The notes under the pieces were generated by a model. It had not been told where the DNA came from, searched no databases, and saw only the letters and a program-made list of their open reading frames with translations. DNA of 64,000 bases, taken from an uncultured Oscillospiraceae bacterium. Lineage in GTDB: Bacteria; Bacillota; Clostridia; Oscillospirales; Acutalibacteraceae. Positions 33,481 to 42,465 of the stretch are shown here, piece after piece. Every line of letters starts with the position of its first letter. Within the stretch, counting starts at the first letter, position 1. The position numbers and the translations under genes are program-made. The stretch spans positions 62,001 to 126,000 of the forward strand of contig CABULH010000005.1 of the NCBI GenBank assembly GCA_902492455.1, read 5' to 3'.

Positions 33481-34317
33481 TTAATCGGCCAAAGCGATAA
33501 AGGCCGCCAAACTTCCCCGCTGAGCGCCCGCCGCCCGGTGAGACCAGAACAAATCCGGTCGGCAGCGGGTGCAGAGATCGGTGACGGTAACGTGTTCCGC
33601 CGAAAGACCCGCTTCCAGCAAAATCCGCCGATTGATCTCCCAGAGATTCAGGTGGTATTTCCCGCCCGCCTTCGCCTCGAAGCAGCCCGTATCCAGCAGA
33701 CCCGCCTGCTGAAAGGCCAGATAAACCGGTTCATCCACCTCAAAACAACAGGGACCAATGGAAGGCGCCACACCGGCCAGAATATCCTCCCGGCGGCAGC
33801 CATAATCCGCTGCCATCCGCTCTACCGTCACCGCGCCGATGCGGGCCACGGTGCCTTTCCAGCCGGAATGGGAGGTCCCCACCACCCGTTTAACCGGATC
33901 GACAAAAAGCAGCGGTACACAGTCGGCGTACTGGGTGCAGAGCACCACCCCCGGTTCGTCGGTAAGCAGGCCGTCGATATCGGTATAGCCCCGCTCCCGG
34001 TCCACGCCCCTTCCCCGGTCATCAGCGGTGACGTTGCGGATCTGCACATGATGCTCCTGGGCGGAAATCACCACCTGCCGGTCATCCATCCCGGCAGCTG
34101 CGCAGAAACGGCGGAAGTTCTCCCGCACAGCGGCGGGATCGTCTCCCCGGGTAAAGCTGAGGTTCATGGAGGCGAAAATCCCTTCACTCACCCCGCCCAG
34201 CCGGGTGGAAAAGCCATGCCGCACAAAAGGCAGCGCATCAAAGGCAGGAAAGGTATAGTACACCACCCCCTCCTGTTCATGAGGGGTCAAGGTTCTGGTT
34301 TCCGGCAGCCGCATCAT
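33481..34317 (-). CDS. pgeF: Peptidoglycan editing factor (multicopper polyphenol oxidoreductase fold)
   Basis: A 278-residue YfiH/PgeF/LACC1-family protein. Known members act on purine nucleosides or on wrongly incorporated residues in cell-wall precursors. Conserved zinc-site and core motifs are VRHGFSTRLGGVSEG, QYADCVPLLFVD, VGTSHSGWKGTVARI and PSIGPCCFEVDEPVY. The start ATGATG overlaps the stop of the upstream glycosyltransferase by four bases, with GGGGGAGG just upstream. Confidence 0.92.
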   Translation of the reverse strand: MMRLPETRTLTPHEQEGVVYYTFPAFDALPFVRHGFSTRLGGVSEGIFASMNLSFTRGDDPAAVRENFRRFCAAAGMDDRQVVISAQEHHVQIRNVTADDRGRGVDRERGYTDIDGLLTDEPGVVLCTQYADCVPLLFVDPVKRVVGTSHSGWKGTVARIGAVTVERMAADYGCRREDILAGVAPSIGPCCFEVDEPVYLAFQQAGLLDTGCFEAKAGGKYHLNLWEINRRILLEAGLSAEHVTVTDLCTRCRPDLFWSHRAAGAQRGSLAAFIALAD

Positions 34318-35465
34318 GCTTTCCTCCCCCGGCCTATGCGGACAGCGTCCTCACAGGCCTGCATCAACTTTCCGCACACTGCGTCCGCGCCGAATTTCCG
34401 CAGCGTTTCCTCCCGGATTTTTCCGCCGTCGTAAGCGGCGGCCTTATCCATCATTTCCAGCATCGCCTCCGCCAAAGCGTCCGGATCATCCGGCGGTACC
34501 AACAGGCCGTTGGCTTTGGTGATAATATCCTCCGGACCGCCGCAGCGGGTGCTGATTAAGGGCTTGCCGCAGGCGGCGCTTTCGTTGAGGACGCAGGAAA
34601 GCGTTTCCGTCCGGGAAGAACAGACAAAGCAGTCGCAGCCGTTCATATACTCCACAGCCTTGTCTCGGGGAATGGTTCCCACCAAGCGGCAGCATTCCCC
34701 AACGCCGCCCTCGTCGATCCGACGCTGCAGTCCTTCCCGCAGCCCGCCCGCACCGGCGATTTCCAGCCGTACCGGGCGGTCGGTGCGGCCCTTCAGCCGG
34801 ATAAAAGCGTCGATGAGCACATCATAACCCTTGATGGGGCGCAGCTGTCCCATGGCCCGGAAAAGGAACCCGTCGTAATCCCGCGGAAGCTCCAGGGGAT
34901 GAAAGCGCTCTCCATCCACAATATCGGGGATCACCCGGGTTTCACCGTAAGGCTCCATCACCCGACGGACGGCGGAGCTGACACAGGCGTTCACCGCCGC
35001 AGCCGCCATCACCTCCCGCAGCCGCTTGCGGATCAGGCCATCCTCCGGCTCGGTGATGACATAGGAAGAATGCTCCATAAAAAAGAGGGGCAGATTTTCC
35101 CGGCGGCAGAGCTCCATGACCTCATAGCCCTGCAGAGAGGAGCGAAGGTTCACCACATCCGGCCTTCCCCATTCCCTTTCGATGCGTTTATACAGCCTGC
35201 GCAGCATACGGGTGCGCTGCCAGCACCGGCCGCTCTCCAGACGGGGGGTCCAGTTGGGATGGGTGTAGCGGTAGGTGGGAACGCCGTTGATCTTTTCGCA
35301 GCGGATGCCGTGGACGCCGGGATGCAGATCGCCGGTGACATTGACATAGGCCACGGCGACATCCGCCCCACGGGCCGCCAGCGCCTCGGCCTGTTCTTTA
35401 TAAAAAGTACCCAGCAACGGCACTTCCGCCGTGGGGTACCAGGAGGGAATCATCAATACCTTCAA
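34314..35465 (-). CDS. Family 4-type glycosyltransferase
   Basis: A GT-B glycosyltransferase of 383 residues. It begins KVLMIPSWYPT, the usual opening of GT4 enzymes, and the nucleotide-sugar domain has RAMGQLRPIKGYDVLIDAF and SRTETLSCVLNESAACGKPLIST. The frame continues about 100 codons upstream. The TTG at 35465 is preferred because it gives the family N-terminus and the promoter at 35500-35529 rules out the longer form. The donor and acceptor sugars are unknown. First gene of the operon with pgeF, the CmpB-like gene and CYTH. Confidence 0.87.
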   Translation of the reverse strand: MKVLMIPSWYPTAEVPLLGTFYKEQAEALAARGADVAVAYVNVTGDLHPGVHGIRCEKINGVPTYRYTHPNWTPRLESGRCWQRTRMLRRLYKRIEREWGRPDVVNLRSSLQGYEVMELCRRENLPLFFMEHSSYVITEPEDGLIRKRLREVMAAAAVNACVSSAVRRVMEPYGETRVIPDIVDGERFHPLELPRDYDGFLFRAMGQLRPIKGYDVLIDAFIRLKGRTDRPVRLEIAGAGGLREGLQRRIDEGGVGECCRLVGTIPRDKAVEYMNGCDCFVCSSRTETLSCVLNESAACGKPLISTRCGGPEDIITKANGLLVPPDDPDALAEAMLEMMDKAAAYDGGKIREETLRKFGADAVCGKLMQACEDAVRIGRGRKA

Positions 35466-35499
35466 TTCATTCCAGCCCTTTCCAGCATATTCGTTTTTT

Positions 35500-35529
35500 A
35501 TTATACGCCTCGAAGAGTGGATTACGCAA
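35500..35529 (-). promoter_or_regulatory. Promoter for the glycosyltransferase operon
   Basis: Minus strand: TTGCGT (35529-35524), 18 bases, TATAAT (35505-35500). Confidence 0.6.
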
Positions 35530-35653
35530 CTGTTCCGGCAAAAAATGCCGCCTTTATCAGCCGAAAAGACCGGCGGCCCATCTGCGGTTATCCAGAAAGA
35601 CGCCGCAGGCCTGCCTTCTGTCCACGAAAAAAGAAATATTTTTTTCCGGGTGC

Positions 35654-35681
35654 TTGCCCTCCCTTTTGAATCTGCTATAAT
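35654..35681 (+). promoter_or_regulatory. Promoter for the ABC exporter pair
   Basis: TTGCCC (35654-35659), 16 bases, TATAAT (35676-35681), about 65 bases before the start codon. Confidence 0.55.
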
Positions 35682-35745
35682 CAGGAGTGAGATCCGGCAG
35701 CGGCGGTCAACGCCGGATAGGGCCTCGCCCCGGAAAGGACAACAT

Positions 35746-36648
35746 ATGAGCGTCATTGAAATCGAGCATCTCACCAAGGATTACGGCGGCGGCAAAGGGG
35801 TTTTCGACCTGACCTTTTCCGTTGCGGAAGGGGAAACCTTCGGCTTTTTGGGCCCCAACGGCGCGGGGAAAACCACCACCATCCGTCAGCTGATGGGCTT
35901 TATCGCCCCGCAAAGCGGCCGCTGCGCCATCCGCGGCCTGGACTGCCGGCGGGACGCGGCGGCGATACAGCGGGAACTGGGCTATATTCCCGGGGAAATC
36001 GCCTTTATAGACGAGATGACCGGCCAGCAGTTCATTCGCTTTCTGGCGGATTATCGCGGTCTGAAAGATCTAAGCCGGGCCAAGGCGCTGATGGAGCGGT
36101 TTGAACTGAATCCCAAGGGCAAGCTGAAAAAGATGTCCAAGGGCATGAAGCAGAAGGTGGGCATCGTCTGCGCCTTTATGCACGATCCCGCCGTGCTGAT
36201 TCTGGACGAACCTACCAGCGGACTGGATCCGCTGATGCAGAACCGGTTTGTGGAGCTGATTCTGGAGGAGCGTAGCCGGGGCAAAACCATCCTGATGTCC
36301 TCCCACATGTTTGAAGAGGTGGAGCGCACCTGCGCCCGGGTGGGGATTCTTCGCCAGGGAAAATTGGCGGCGGTGGACAGCGTGGAGCATCTGCGGGCTG
36401 CCAAGCGCCGGCGATATGCCGTAACTCTGCGAGACGAGGCGGAAGCCGCCGCCTTTGCAGCGGAACCGGTGGAAGTGGAAAGCCGCAACGGCGCGGCGGT
36501 CACCGTGGCGGTAAAGGAGGATCTCCAGGGACTGATCCAAGCCATGGCCCGGCACGATGTGGTGGGATTGGACGCAGTGAATCAGAGTCTGGAGGAAATC
36601 TTCATGCATTATTACGGGGAATCCACGGACAGGAGGGATGAGGGATGA
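35746..36648 (+). CDS. ABC transporter ATP-binding protein (exporter type)
   Basis: A 300-residue ATPase with Walker A GPNGAGKTT, a lysine-rich signature region (KKMSKGMKQKVGIVCAF), Walker B VLILDEPTSGLD and the switch histidine SSHMFEE. The C-terminal 80 residues are an accessory domain typical of drug, antibiotic or lipid exporters. The ATG at 35746 follows GGAAAGGAC. The longer open frame lacks family support and contains the promoter. The stop overlaps the start of the permease by four bases. Confidence 0.92.
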   Translation: MSVIEIEHLTKDYGGGKGVFDLTFSVAEGETFGFLGPNGAGKTTTIRQLMGFIAPQSGRCAIRGLDCRRDAAAIQRELGYIPGEIAFIDEMTGQQFIRFLADYRGLKDLSRAKALMERFELNPKGKLKKMSKGMKQKVGIVCAFMHDPAVLILDEPTSGLDPLMQNRFVELILEERSRGKTILMSSHMFEEVERTCARVGILRQGKLAAVDSVEHLRAAKRRRYAVTLRDEAEAAAFAAEPVEVESRNGAAVTVAVKEDLQGLIQAMARHDVVGLDAVNQSLEEIFMHYYGESTDRRDEG

Positions 36649-37442
36649 ATTTGCCGCTGTTTAAGCAGGGCTGCCGCTCTAACAGTAAGATTCTGCTGCT
36701 GTTCGCGGCGGTTCTCACCATGTATATCTCCCTTATCACCACCATGTTCGATCCAAAAATCGGCAGCATTTTGGACCAGATGGTCCAGACCATGCCGGAA
36801 ATCATGGCCGCGGTGGGGATGTCCTCTCCCGGCTCCACCCTCATCAGTTTCCTGAACAATTATCTCTATGGCTTTTTGATGCTGCTCTTCCCCATGCTGT
36901 ACAGCGTCATCGTCGCCAACCGGCTGATTGCCCGCCATGTGGATAAGGGTTCCATGGCCTATCTGCTGGCTTCCCCCATCTCCCGGACACGGGTGGCCTT
37001 CACCCAGCTGGGCGTGCTGCTGTCCGGTCTGGCGCTCCTGATCGGCTACTGCACCGCTTTAGGAATCCTTTGCGCCTACCTCTTTTTCCCCGGTGAGCTG
37101 GACGTGGGTCGGTTTCTCCTGCTCAACGCCGGCGCTCTGCTGCTACACACCGCCCTGGCGGGCGTTGCCTTTTTCGCCTCCTGCATCGCCGATGAAACCC
37201 GGATCTCCCTGTCCCTCGGAGCGGGGCTGCCCATCCTCTTCTATATCTTCCAAATGCTGGCGAACATGGGAGGCGATCTGAAATTTTTCCGTTATCTCAC
37301 CCCCTTCACCCTCTTTGATTCCGCCGCCCTGGCATCCGGAGAGGCCGCCGCTTTCTGGGGACCGGCAATATTGGGCGGCGCTGCCCTGCTGTTGTTCGCC
37401 GGAGGTATCCTTCTGTTTCGCAGGCGGGATCTGCCGCTGTAA
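36645..37442 (+). CDS. ABC-2 type transporter permease
   Basis: A 265-residue membrane protein with six predicted helices, including a C-terminal pair ending RRRDLPL. It opens MNLPLFKQGCRSNSKILLLF, common for permeases paired with this ATPase type. It forms an exporter with the preceding ATPase. Substrate unknown. Confidence 0.88.
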   Translation: MNLPLFKQGCRSNSKILLLFAAVLTMYISLITTMFDPKIGSILDQMVQTMPEIMAAVGMSSPGSTLISFLNNYLYGFLMLLFPMLYSVIVANRLIARHVDKGSMAYLLASPISRTRVAFTQLGVLLSGLALLIGYCTALGILCAYLFFPGELDVGRFLLLNAGALLLHTALAGVAFFASCIADETRISLSLGAGLPILFYIFQMLANMGGDLKFFRYLTPFTLFDSAALASGEAAAFWGPAILGGAALLLFAGGILLFRRRDLPL

Positions 37443-37454
37443 GGGGATATTTCG

Positions 37455-37586
37455 ATGATTTACACCGTTTCCGCTATTCATGGACGCTACGACGAATATA
37501 TGGCCTTGCTGGATACGATTCATTTCCGTGACAGCGACGAAATGTTTGTGCTGGGGGAAAGCGTGGACAGAGCCCATCCGGCATGA
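37455..37586 (+). pseudogene. Metallophosphoesterase fragment
   Basis: A 43-codon frame, MIYTVSAIHGRYDEYMALLD... to VDRAHPA-stop, resembles the first 40 residues of calcineurin-like serine/threonine phosphatases (MIYT.SDIHG.YDEY..LL, then LGD.VDRG). Metal-ligand motifs are damaged: DIHG reads AIHG and GDxVDRG reads GESVDRA. The rest of the gene, normally over 200 residues, is missing and a terminator follows. I read it as a decayed remnant. AAGGGG still precedes the ATG, 12 bases after the permease stop. Confidence 0.7.
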
Positions 37587-37598
37587 GCATGACAGAAA

Positions 37599-37640
37599 AC
37601 AGCACCCCTGCGGACCAATCCATCCGCGGGGGTGCTGCTG
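37599..37640. terminator. Bidirectional terminator between the exporter and ileS
   Basis: AGCACCCCTGCGGA pairs with TCCGCGGGGGTGCT around an 8-base loop. A-rich bases precede and a T-rich stretch follows. Confidence 0.8.
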
Positions 37641-37646
37641 CTATTC

Positions 37647-40600
37647 TTAAACTTTTTTCACGCCCAGCTCCACAGCCTCGCCGTTAAGGTTCCAGGCAGC
37701 GGTGAAGCCGTCCAGTTCGCCCAAGCGGATATCGTCCGCCAGTACGTCTCCGGCGATCTCCGCCCCGTGCTTCTTCAGGATATCCGCCACCTTGTCACTG
37801 CCCTGCTGATACACCACGATGTGGTCCACCACATCGAAGCCGGCGTCCTTGCGCATGGACTGGATTTTGCTGGTGATCTCCCGGACAAAGCCTTCCTCGA
37901 TCAACTCGTCGGTGAGGGTGGTGTCCAGCACCACCGCCGTGCCCCAATCCTCCGCCGTGACATAGCCTTCGGTTTGGGCGGTTTCGATCAACAGCTCCTC
38001 CTCGGTCAGGCGGATGGTCTCCTCCCCCGCCTGGATAGTGAGGATGCCGGTTTCATCCAGTTCCTTCTTTGCCTGGCTGCCGTCCAGCGCAGCCAGCGCG
38101 GCGCGGATGTCCCCGATCTTTTTGCCGTATTTCTGGCCCAGAATCTTCAGCTGGGGCTTGAAGGTGTAGGAAACAAACCGAGAGGCGTCATCCACATATC
38201 GAAATTCCTTGACGTTCAGTTCTTCCCGGACGATATCCCGGAAGGATTCCGGAATTTCCCGCTCCGCCCGGACATACACGGCGGCCAGCGGCTGCCGGTT
38301 TTTGCGGTTGGCGGTATTGCGAGCGGCCCGGCCCAGAGTGACAATCTCCAGCACCGATTCCATCTCCCGCTCCAGCTCCTCATCCACAAAAGCGGAATCG
38401 CTGACGGGATAATCGCACAGATGCACGCTTTCCGGCGCAGCGGAATCCACGCTGCACACCAGATTGCGGTAGATATCCTCGCACATGAAGGGGATCATGG
38501 GGGCGGCCACCTTGGCTACGGTCACCAAAGCGGTATACAGGGTCATATAAGCGCTTATCTTGTCCGGCTCCATCCCTTTGGCCCAGAACCGTTCCCGGCT
38601 CCGGCGGACATACCAGTTGCTCATCTCCTCCACAAAATCCTGCAGCGCCCGGGCAGCTTCTGGAATCCGGTAATTCTCCAGATGTCCGTCCACCGCGGTG
38701 ATCAGGGTGTTGAGACGGGACAGCAGCCAGCGATCCATCACCGTCAGCGTCTCCCGGTCCAGGGTATAACGGGAGGCGTCGAAATTGTCGATATTGGCAT
38801 AGAGTACAAAGAAAGCGTAAGTGTTCCACAGGGTGGACATAAACTTGCGCTGCCCCTCCTGCACCGCCTTGCCGTGGAAACGATTGGGCAGCCAGGGGGC
38901 GGAATTGCTGTAGAAATACCAGCGGATGGCGTCCGCGCCATAGGCATCCAGCGCCTCAAAGGGATCCACCGCGTTGCCCTTGGATTTGGACATCTTCTGC
39001 CCATTTTCATCCTGCACATGACCCAGCACCAGCACGTTCCGGTAGGGGGCCTGATTGAAAAGCAGGGTGGAAATGGCTAACAGGGAATAAAACCAGCCCC
39101 GGGTCTGATCCACCGCCTCGGAGATAAAGTCGGCGGGGAACTGCTGCTGGAACAGGTCTTGATTCTCAAAAGGATAATGATGCTGGGCAAAAGGCATGGA
39201 GCCGGAATCAAACCAGCAGTCGATCACCTCCGGCACCCGCTTCATGGGCTTGCCGCATTTCGGACAGGGGATGGTGACCGCGTCGATATAAGGCCGGTGC
39301 AGTTCCACTCCGTCCGGGCAGTTATCCGAGAGTTTCTGCAGTTCTTCCCGGCTGCCCACGCAGATCTGATGGCCGCAGCCGCATTCCCACACGTTAAGGG
39401 GAGTACCCCAGTACCGGTTGCGGCTGATGCCCCAATCCTGCACGTTCTCCAGCCAGTCGCCGAACCGGCCTTTGCCGATGCTCTCCGGAATCCAGTTGAC
39501 GGTGTTGTTGTTGCGGATCAGATCCTCCCGCACCGCGGTCATCTTGATAAACCAGGAATCCCGGGCGTAATAGATCAGCGGGGTGCCGCACCGCCAGCAG
39601 TGGGGATAGCTATGCTCAAACACCGGAGCGGAGAACAGCAGGCCGCGGCTGCGGAGATTCTCCAGCACCTTGGGATCGGCGTCCTTGCAGAACACACCTG
39701 GCCAAAGGGTTTCCTTCGTCATCTCCCCCTTGGCGTCCACCAGCTGCACAAAGGGCAGGTCGTATCTCCGGCCCACGTTGGCGTCGTCCTCGCCAAAGGC
39801 GGGAGCGATATGCACCACGCCGGTGCCGTCGGTCAGGGTGACGTAGGTATCGCAGGTAACGTACCAGCAGCGTTTGTCCGGCTTCACAAAGTCAAACAGC
39901 GGCTCGTATTCCCGGCCCTCCAATTCCTGGCCGGTATAGGTTTCCAGCACCGTGTACTCGTCTTTGAGCACGGAACCGGCCAGCGCTTCGGCCAGAATAT
40001 AGGTCTCTTCACCGCAGGACACCTTGACATACCGCTCGTCGGGGTGAACGCAGAGCGCCACGTTGGAGGGCAGCGTCCAGGGGGTGGTGGTCCAGGCCAG
40101 GATATAGGCGTCCTCCCCCTTCACCTTGAACTTGGCGATGGCGGAGCGTTCCTTCACATCCTTGTAGCCCTGGGCCACTTCATGACTGGACAGCGGGGTG
40201 CCGCAGCGGGGGCAGTAGGGCACGATCTTGAAGCCGCGGTAGAGCAGGCCCCGGTCCCAGATCTGCTTGAGGGCCCACCACTCCGACTCGATAAAATCGT
40301 CGTGATAGGTGACATAAGGGGACTCCATATCCGCCCAGAAACCCACGGTTTCCGAGAAGGATTCCCACATCCCCTTGTATTTCCAGACGCTTTCCTTGCA
40401 TTTCTCGATGAAGGGCTCCAGGCCGTACTGCTCGATCTGCTCCTTGCCGTCCAGCCCCAGCAGCTTTTCCACTTCCAGCTCCACCGGCAGGCCATGGGTA
40501 TCCCAGCCCGCCTTCCGGGGGACATATTTTCCCTTCATGGTCTGGAAACGGGGGATCATATCCTTGATCACCCGGGTGAGGACATGGCCGATATGAGGCT

Positions 40601-40757
40601 TGCCGTTGGCCGTGGGCGGGCCGTCGTAAAAGGTATAGGTAGGCGCGTCCTTACGGTTCTCCATGCTTTTCTCAAAAATATGGTTCTCCCGCCAGAACTC
40701 TTCGATCCGGTGTTCCCGCTCCACAAAGTTTAAATCCGTGGATACCTTGTTGTACAT
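37647..40757 (-). CDS. ileS: Isoleucyl-tRNA synthetase
   Basis: Class Ia synthetase, 1036 residues, charging tRNA-Ile. The HIGH motif appears as GKPHIGHVLTR, the CP1 editing domain contains GWDTHGLPVE and AWTTTPWTLPSN, and KMSKS is intact in GQKMSKSKGNAVDP. The anticodon-binding region and a long C-terminal domain follow. Motif style (IKDMIPRFQTMKGKYV) resembles the eukaryote-like IleS2 class, whose members often resist mupirocin. That is inference. It is controlled by the T-box leader upstream. Confidence 0.96.
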   Translation of the reverse strand: MYNKVSTDLNFVEREHRIEEFWRENHIFEKSMENRKDAPTYTFYDGPPTANGKPHIGHVLTRVIKDMIPRFQTMKGKYVPRKAGWDTHGLPVELEVEKLLGLDGKEQIEQYGLEPFIEKCKESVWKYKGMWESFSETVGFWADMESPYVTYHDDFIESEWWALKQIWDRGLLYRGFKIVPYCPRCGTPLSSHEVAQGYKDVKERSAIAKFKVKGEDAYILAWTTTPWTLPSNVALCVHPDERYVKVSCGEETYILAEALAGSVLKDEYTVLETYTGQELEGREYEPLFDFVKPDKRCWYVTCDTYVTLTDGTGVVHIAPAFGEDDANVGRRYDLPFVQLVDAKGEMTKETLWPGVFCKDADPKVLENLRSRGLLFSAPVFEHSYPHCWRCGTPLIYYARDSWFIKMTAVREDLIRNNNTVNWIPESIGKGRFGDWLENVQDWGISRNRYWGTPLNVWECGCGHQICVGSREELQKLSDNCPDGVELHRPYIDAVTIPCPKCGKPMKRVPEVIDCWFDSGSMPFAQHHYPFENQDLFQQQFPADFISEAVDQTRGWFYSLLAISTLLFNQAPYRNVLVLGHVQDENGQKMSKSKGNAVDPFEALDAYGADAIRWYFYSNSAPWLPNRFHGKAVQEGQRKFMSTLWNTYAFFVLYANIDNFDASRYTLDRETLTVMDRWLLSRLNTLITAVDGHLENYRIPEAARALQDFVEEMSNWYVRRSRERFWAKGMEPDKISAYMTLYTALVTVAKVAAPMIPFMCEDIYRNLVCSVDSAAPESVHLCDYPVSDSAFVDEELEREMESVLEIVTLGRAARNTANRKNRQPLAAVYVRAEREIPESFRDIVREELNVKEFRYVDDASRFVSYTFKPQLKILGQKYGKKIGDIRAALAALDGSQAKKELDETGILTIQAGEETIRLTEEELLIETAQTEGYVTAEDWGTAVVLDTTLTDELIEEGFVREITSKIQSMRKDAGFDVVDHIVVYQQGSDKVADILKKHGAEIAGDVLADDIRLGELDGFTAAWNLNGEAVELGVKKV

Positions 40758-40782
40758 GATTCCTTACCCCCAGCGCAAAATA

Positions 40783-41010
40783 AAAACGCCTTCGTCCCGG
40801 CTAACAGGACGAAGGCAACTTCGTTAAACCACCCATTACGGCATACCACTATATGCGTTCCCGATAACGGCGGAAAACCGGCAGGACCTACTGGAAAAGC
40901 CGTTCGGTCTGCGACTCCAGAGGGATGTTCGGAAAGGACTGACTCATGCCGGGCTCACACCCTCCCCGGCTCGCTGGGATTTTTAGTCGGATCCTACTGT
41001 CTCTGTCATT
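40783..41010 (-). promoter_or_regulatory. Isoleucine T-box riboswitch
   Basis: The ileS leader shows the T-box parts in order. Stem I is closed by CAGAG/CTCTG, with an AGTA/GAA loop-E motif. The specifier ATC (Ile) lies at 40926-40924 directly after GAAC. The distal AGCGAGCCGGG...GAGGGTG...CCCGGC arm follows. The antiterminator bulge GGGTGGT has TGGT at 40831-40828, which pairs with the ACCA end of uncharged tRNA-Ile. A terminator GCCTTCGTCC/GGGACGAAGGC then T run lies at 40783-40820. Confidence 0.9.
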
Positions 41011-41029
41011 GTCTTTCAAATATGACTGT

Positions 41030-41058
41030 ATTGTACAACGGACGGCGGCAAAAGTCAA
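41030..41058 (-). promoter_or_regulatory. Promoter for ileS
   Basis: Minus strand: TTGACT (41058-41053), 17 bases, TACAAT (41035-41030). The -35 overlaps the end of the upstream ATPase gene. Confidence 0.75.
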
Positions 41059-41669
41059 GGATATTCCGCTGCAAAGCCGGATTTCTCTTGAGTTCCATCC
41101 GGCAGCCGCCGCAGGGTGCCGTGGAGCAGGGCGCATTCCGCCTCGTCATGAGTAACCAAAACCACCAACTTCCCGGCATAACGGTCTCGTATATGACCCG
41201 CGATTTCCGCCCGGCGCTCCTCATCAATGCCGGTGAAGGGCTCATCCAACAGCAGCAGGTCGCCCGGCGCCGCCAAAGCCCGGGCGATGGCTACCCGGCG
41301 CTTCATCCCCCCACTGAGGGCTGCGGGAAGCTGATCCGGATTCTCCAGCCCCACCAGGCGCAGCCAGCCGGCGGCTTGCTTTTTCGCATCCGGCCCGGTC
41401 AGCACCGCCGCCACATTATCCAGGAGGCTCATCCAGGGCAGCAGCCGGTTCTCCTGGAACACCATGGACACCCGCTGATTCTCCAGTCCCTCCAGCCGTC
41501 CCTCATCAGGCTGTTCCAGCCCGGCCAGCAGCCGCAGGACAGTGGTTTTACCGCAGCCGGAAGGGCCGAACAGGCAGACCACGCCGCTTTCCGGAAACTC
41601 CATGGTGAAATCCCGCAGAACCTCCTTGCCCTCATAAGAAAATGTAACCTGCCGCAGGGCGATGGGCAT
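41055..41669 (-). CDS. ABC transporter ATP-binding protein (SsuB/TauB-like, orphan)
   Basis: A short 204-residue ATPase with Walker A GPSGCGKTT, Q-loop VFQENRLLPW, signature LSGGMKRRVAIARAL, Walker B LLLLDEPFTGID and H-loop LVTHDEAE. The LLPWMSLLDNV block is typical of nitrate/sulfonate/taurine or thiamine-precursor importers. No matching permease or binding protein is next to it. Instead it follows an ABC-2 exporter permease by 34 bases. It may belong with components elsewhere or act in this operon. Confidence 0.87.
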   Translation of the reverse strand: MPIALRQVTFSYEGKEVLRDFTMEFPESGVVCLFGPSGCGKTTVLRLLAGLEQPDEGRLEGLENQRVSMVFQENRLLPWMSLLDNVAAVLTGPDAKKQAAGWLRLVGLENPDQLPAALSGGMKRRVAIARALAAPGDLLLLDEPFTGIDEERRAEIAGHIRDRYAGKLVVLVTHDEAECALLHGTLRRLPDGTQEKSGFAAEYP

Positions 41670-41703
41670 AGGTATTCATCCTTTCCATTTTATATTGTCC
41701 TCT

Positions 41704-42465
41704 TCACCGCAGATCGCTGCGCATCTTCCGGCGGAAGACCAGCACCGCGGCGCCGTACACTGCAGCGGCAAACAGCGCTGTAATCAGCAGCGAGGGCCAC
41801 AGATCTCCATATTCTCCCAGCACCGCCGCCCGTGAGGAACGTACGGCGTGATAAAAAGGAAAGATCCGACAGATGGTTTTCAGCGTGCCGCCCAGGGCAT
41901 CGATATCCATAAAAATCCCGCCCATGATGCAGCTGAGGGTTATCACCATGGAGGAAAGAGGCGGCGCGGCTTTTTCTCCCAGCAGGGTACCGAAAAGCAG
42001 GCCGAAGCCCATATAAAGCACGGCGGCCGGAAAAAGCGGCAGCAGGGACAGCAGCAGTCCCAACGGCGGCAGGGCTATCCCCTGTACCAAAGCAATCACC
42101 GCTGCGGTTCCATAGGTCACCACGCACTGGCCCAGCGCAATCGCCAGCAGCGGCAGAGTATATCCCAAAAGATAATCCGCCGCCCTCATGGGCGAAGCAT
42201 ACAGCCGGGCTAAAAAAGCGGTGGACCGGTCTTTGGATACCTGCAGCGCGGCGGACAGCATAACGAAGGCAAAGCTGAACACCGTGATGGCCGGCGCCAA
42301 GTAATCGATGCGGAAGATCACCATATGGGCTTCCTCCGGGATGCTGCCGTTGATGATAGTCATCAATATGAGCATCATCAGGGGAAGCCCCAGGCAGAAC
42401 AAATAGCTCAAAGGATCCCGCAGAAGCTCCTTCCCGTTGCGGGAAGCAAAAACCGTCAGCCGCAT
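41704..42465 (-). CDS. ABC-2 type transporter permease
   Basis: A 253-residue permease with six helices. It contains PLMMLILMTIINGSIPEE early and the ABC-2 signature area AKDRSTAFLARLYASPMRAADYLLGY-like in the middle. The start overlaps the end of the upstream ATPase by 10 bases. It forms an exporter with that ATPase. Substrate unknown. Confidence 0.88.
   Translation of the reverse strand: MRLTVFASRNGKELLRDPLSYLFCLGLPLMMLILMTIINGSIPEEAHMVIFRIDYLAPAITVFSFAFVMLSAALQVSKDRSTAFLARLYASPMRAADYLLGYTLPLLAIALGQCVVTYGTAAVIALVQGIALPPLGLLLSLLPLFPAAVLYMGFGLLFGTLLGEKAAPPLSSMVITLSCIMGGIFMDIDALGGTLKTICRIFPFYHAVRSSRAAVLGEYGDLWPSLLITALFAAAVYGAAVLVFRRKMRSDLR

Noticed and set aside
37632..40733. Two long plus-strand open frames opposite ileS
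   Set aside because: Antisense to a clear isoleucyl-tRNA synthetase, with no ribosome-binding site or recognisable motif.
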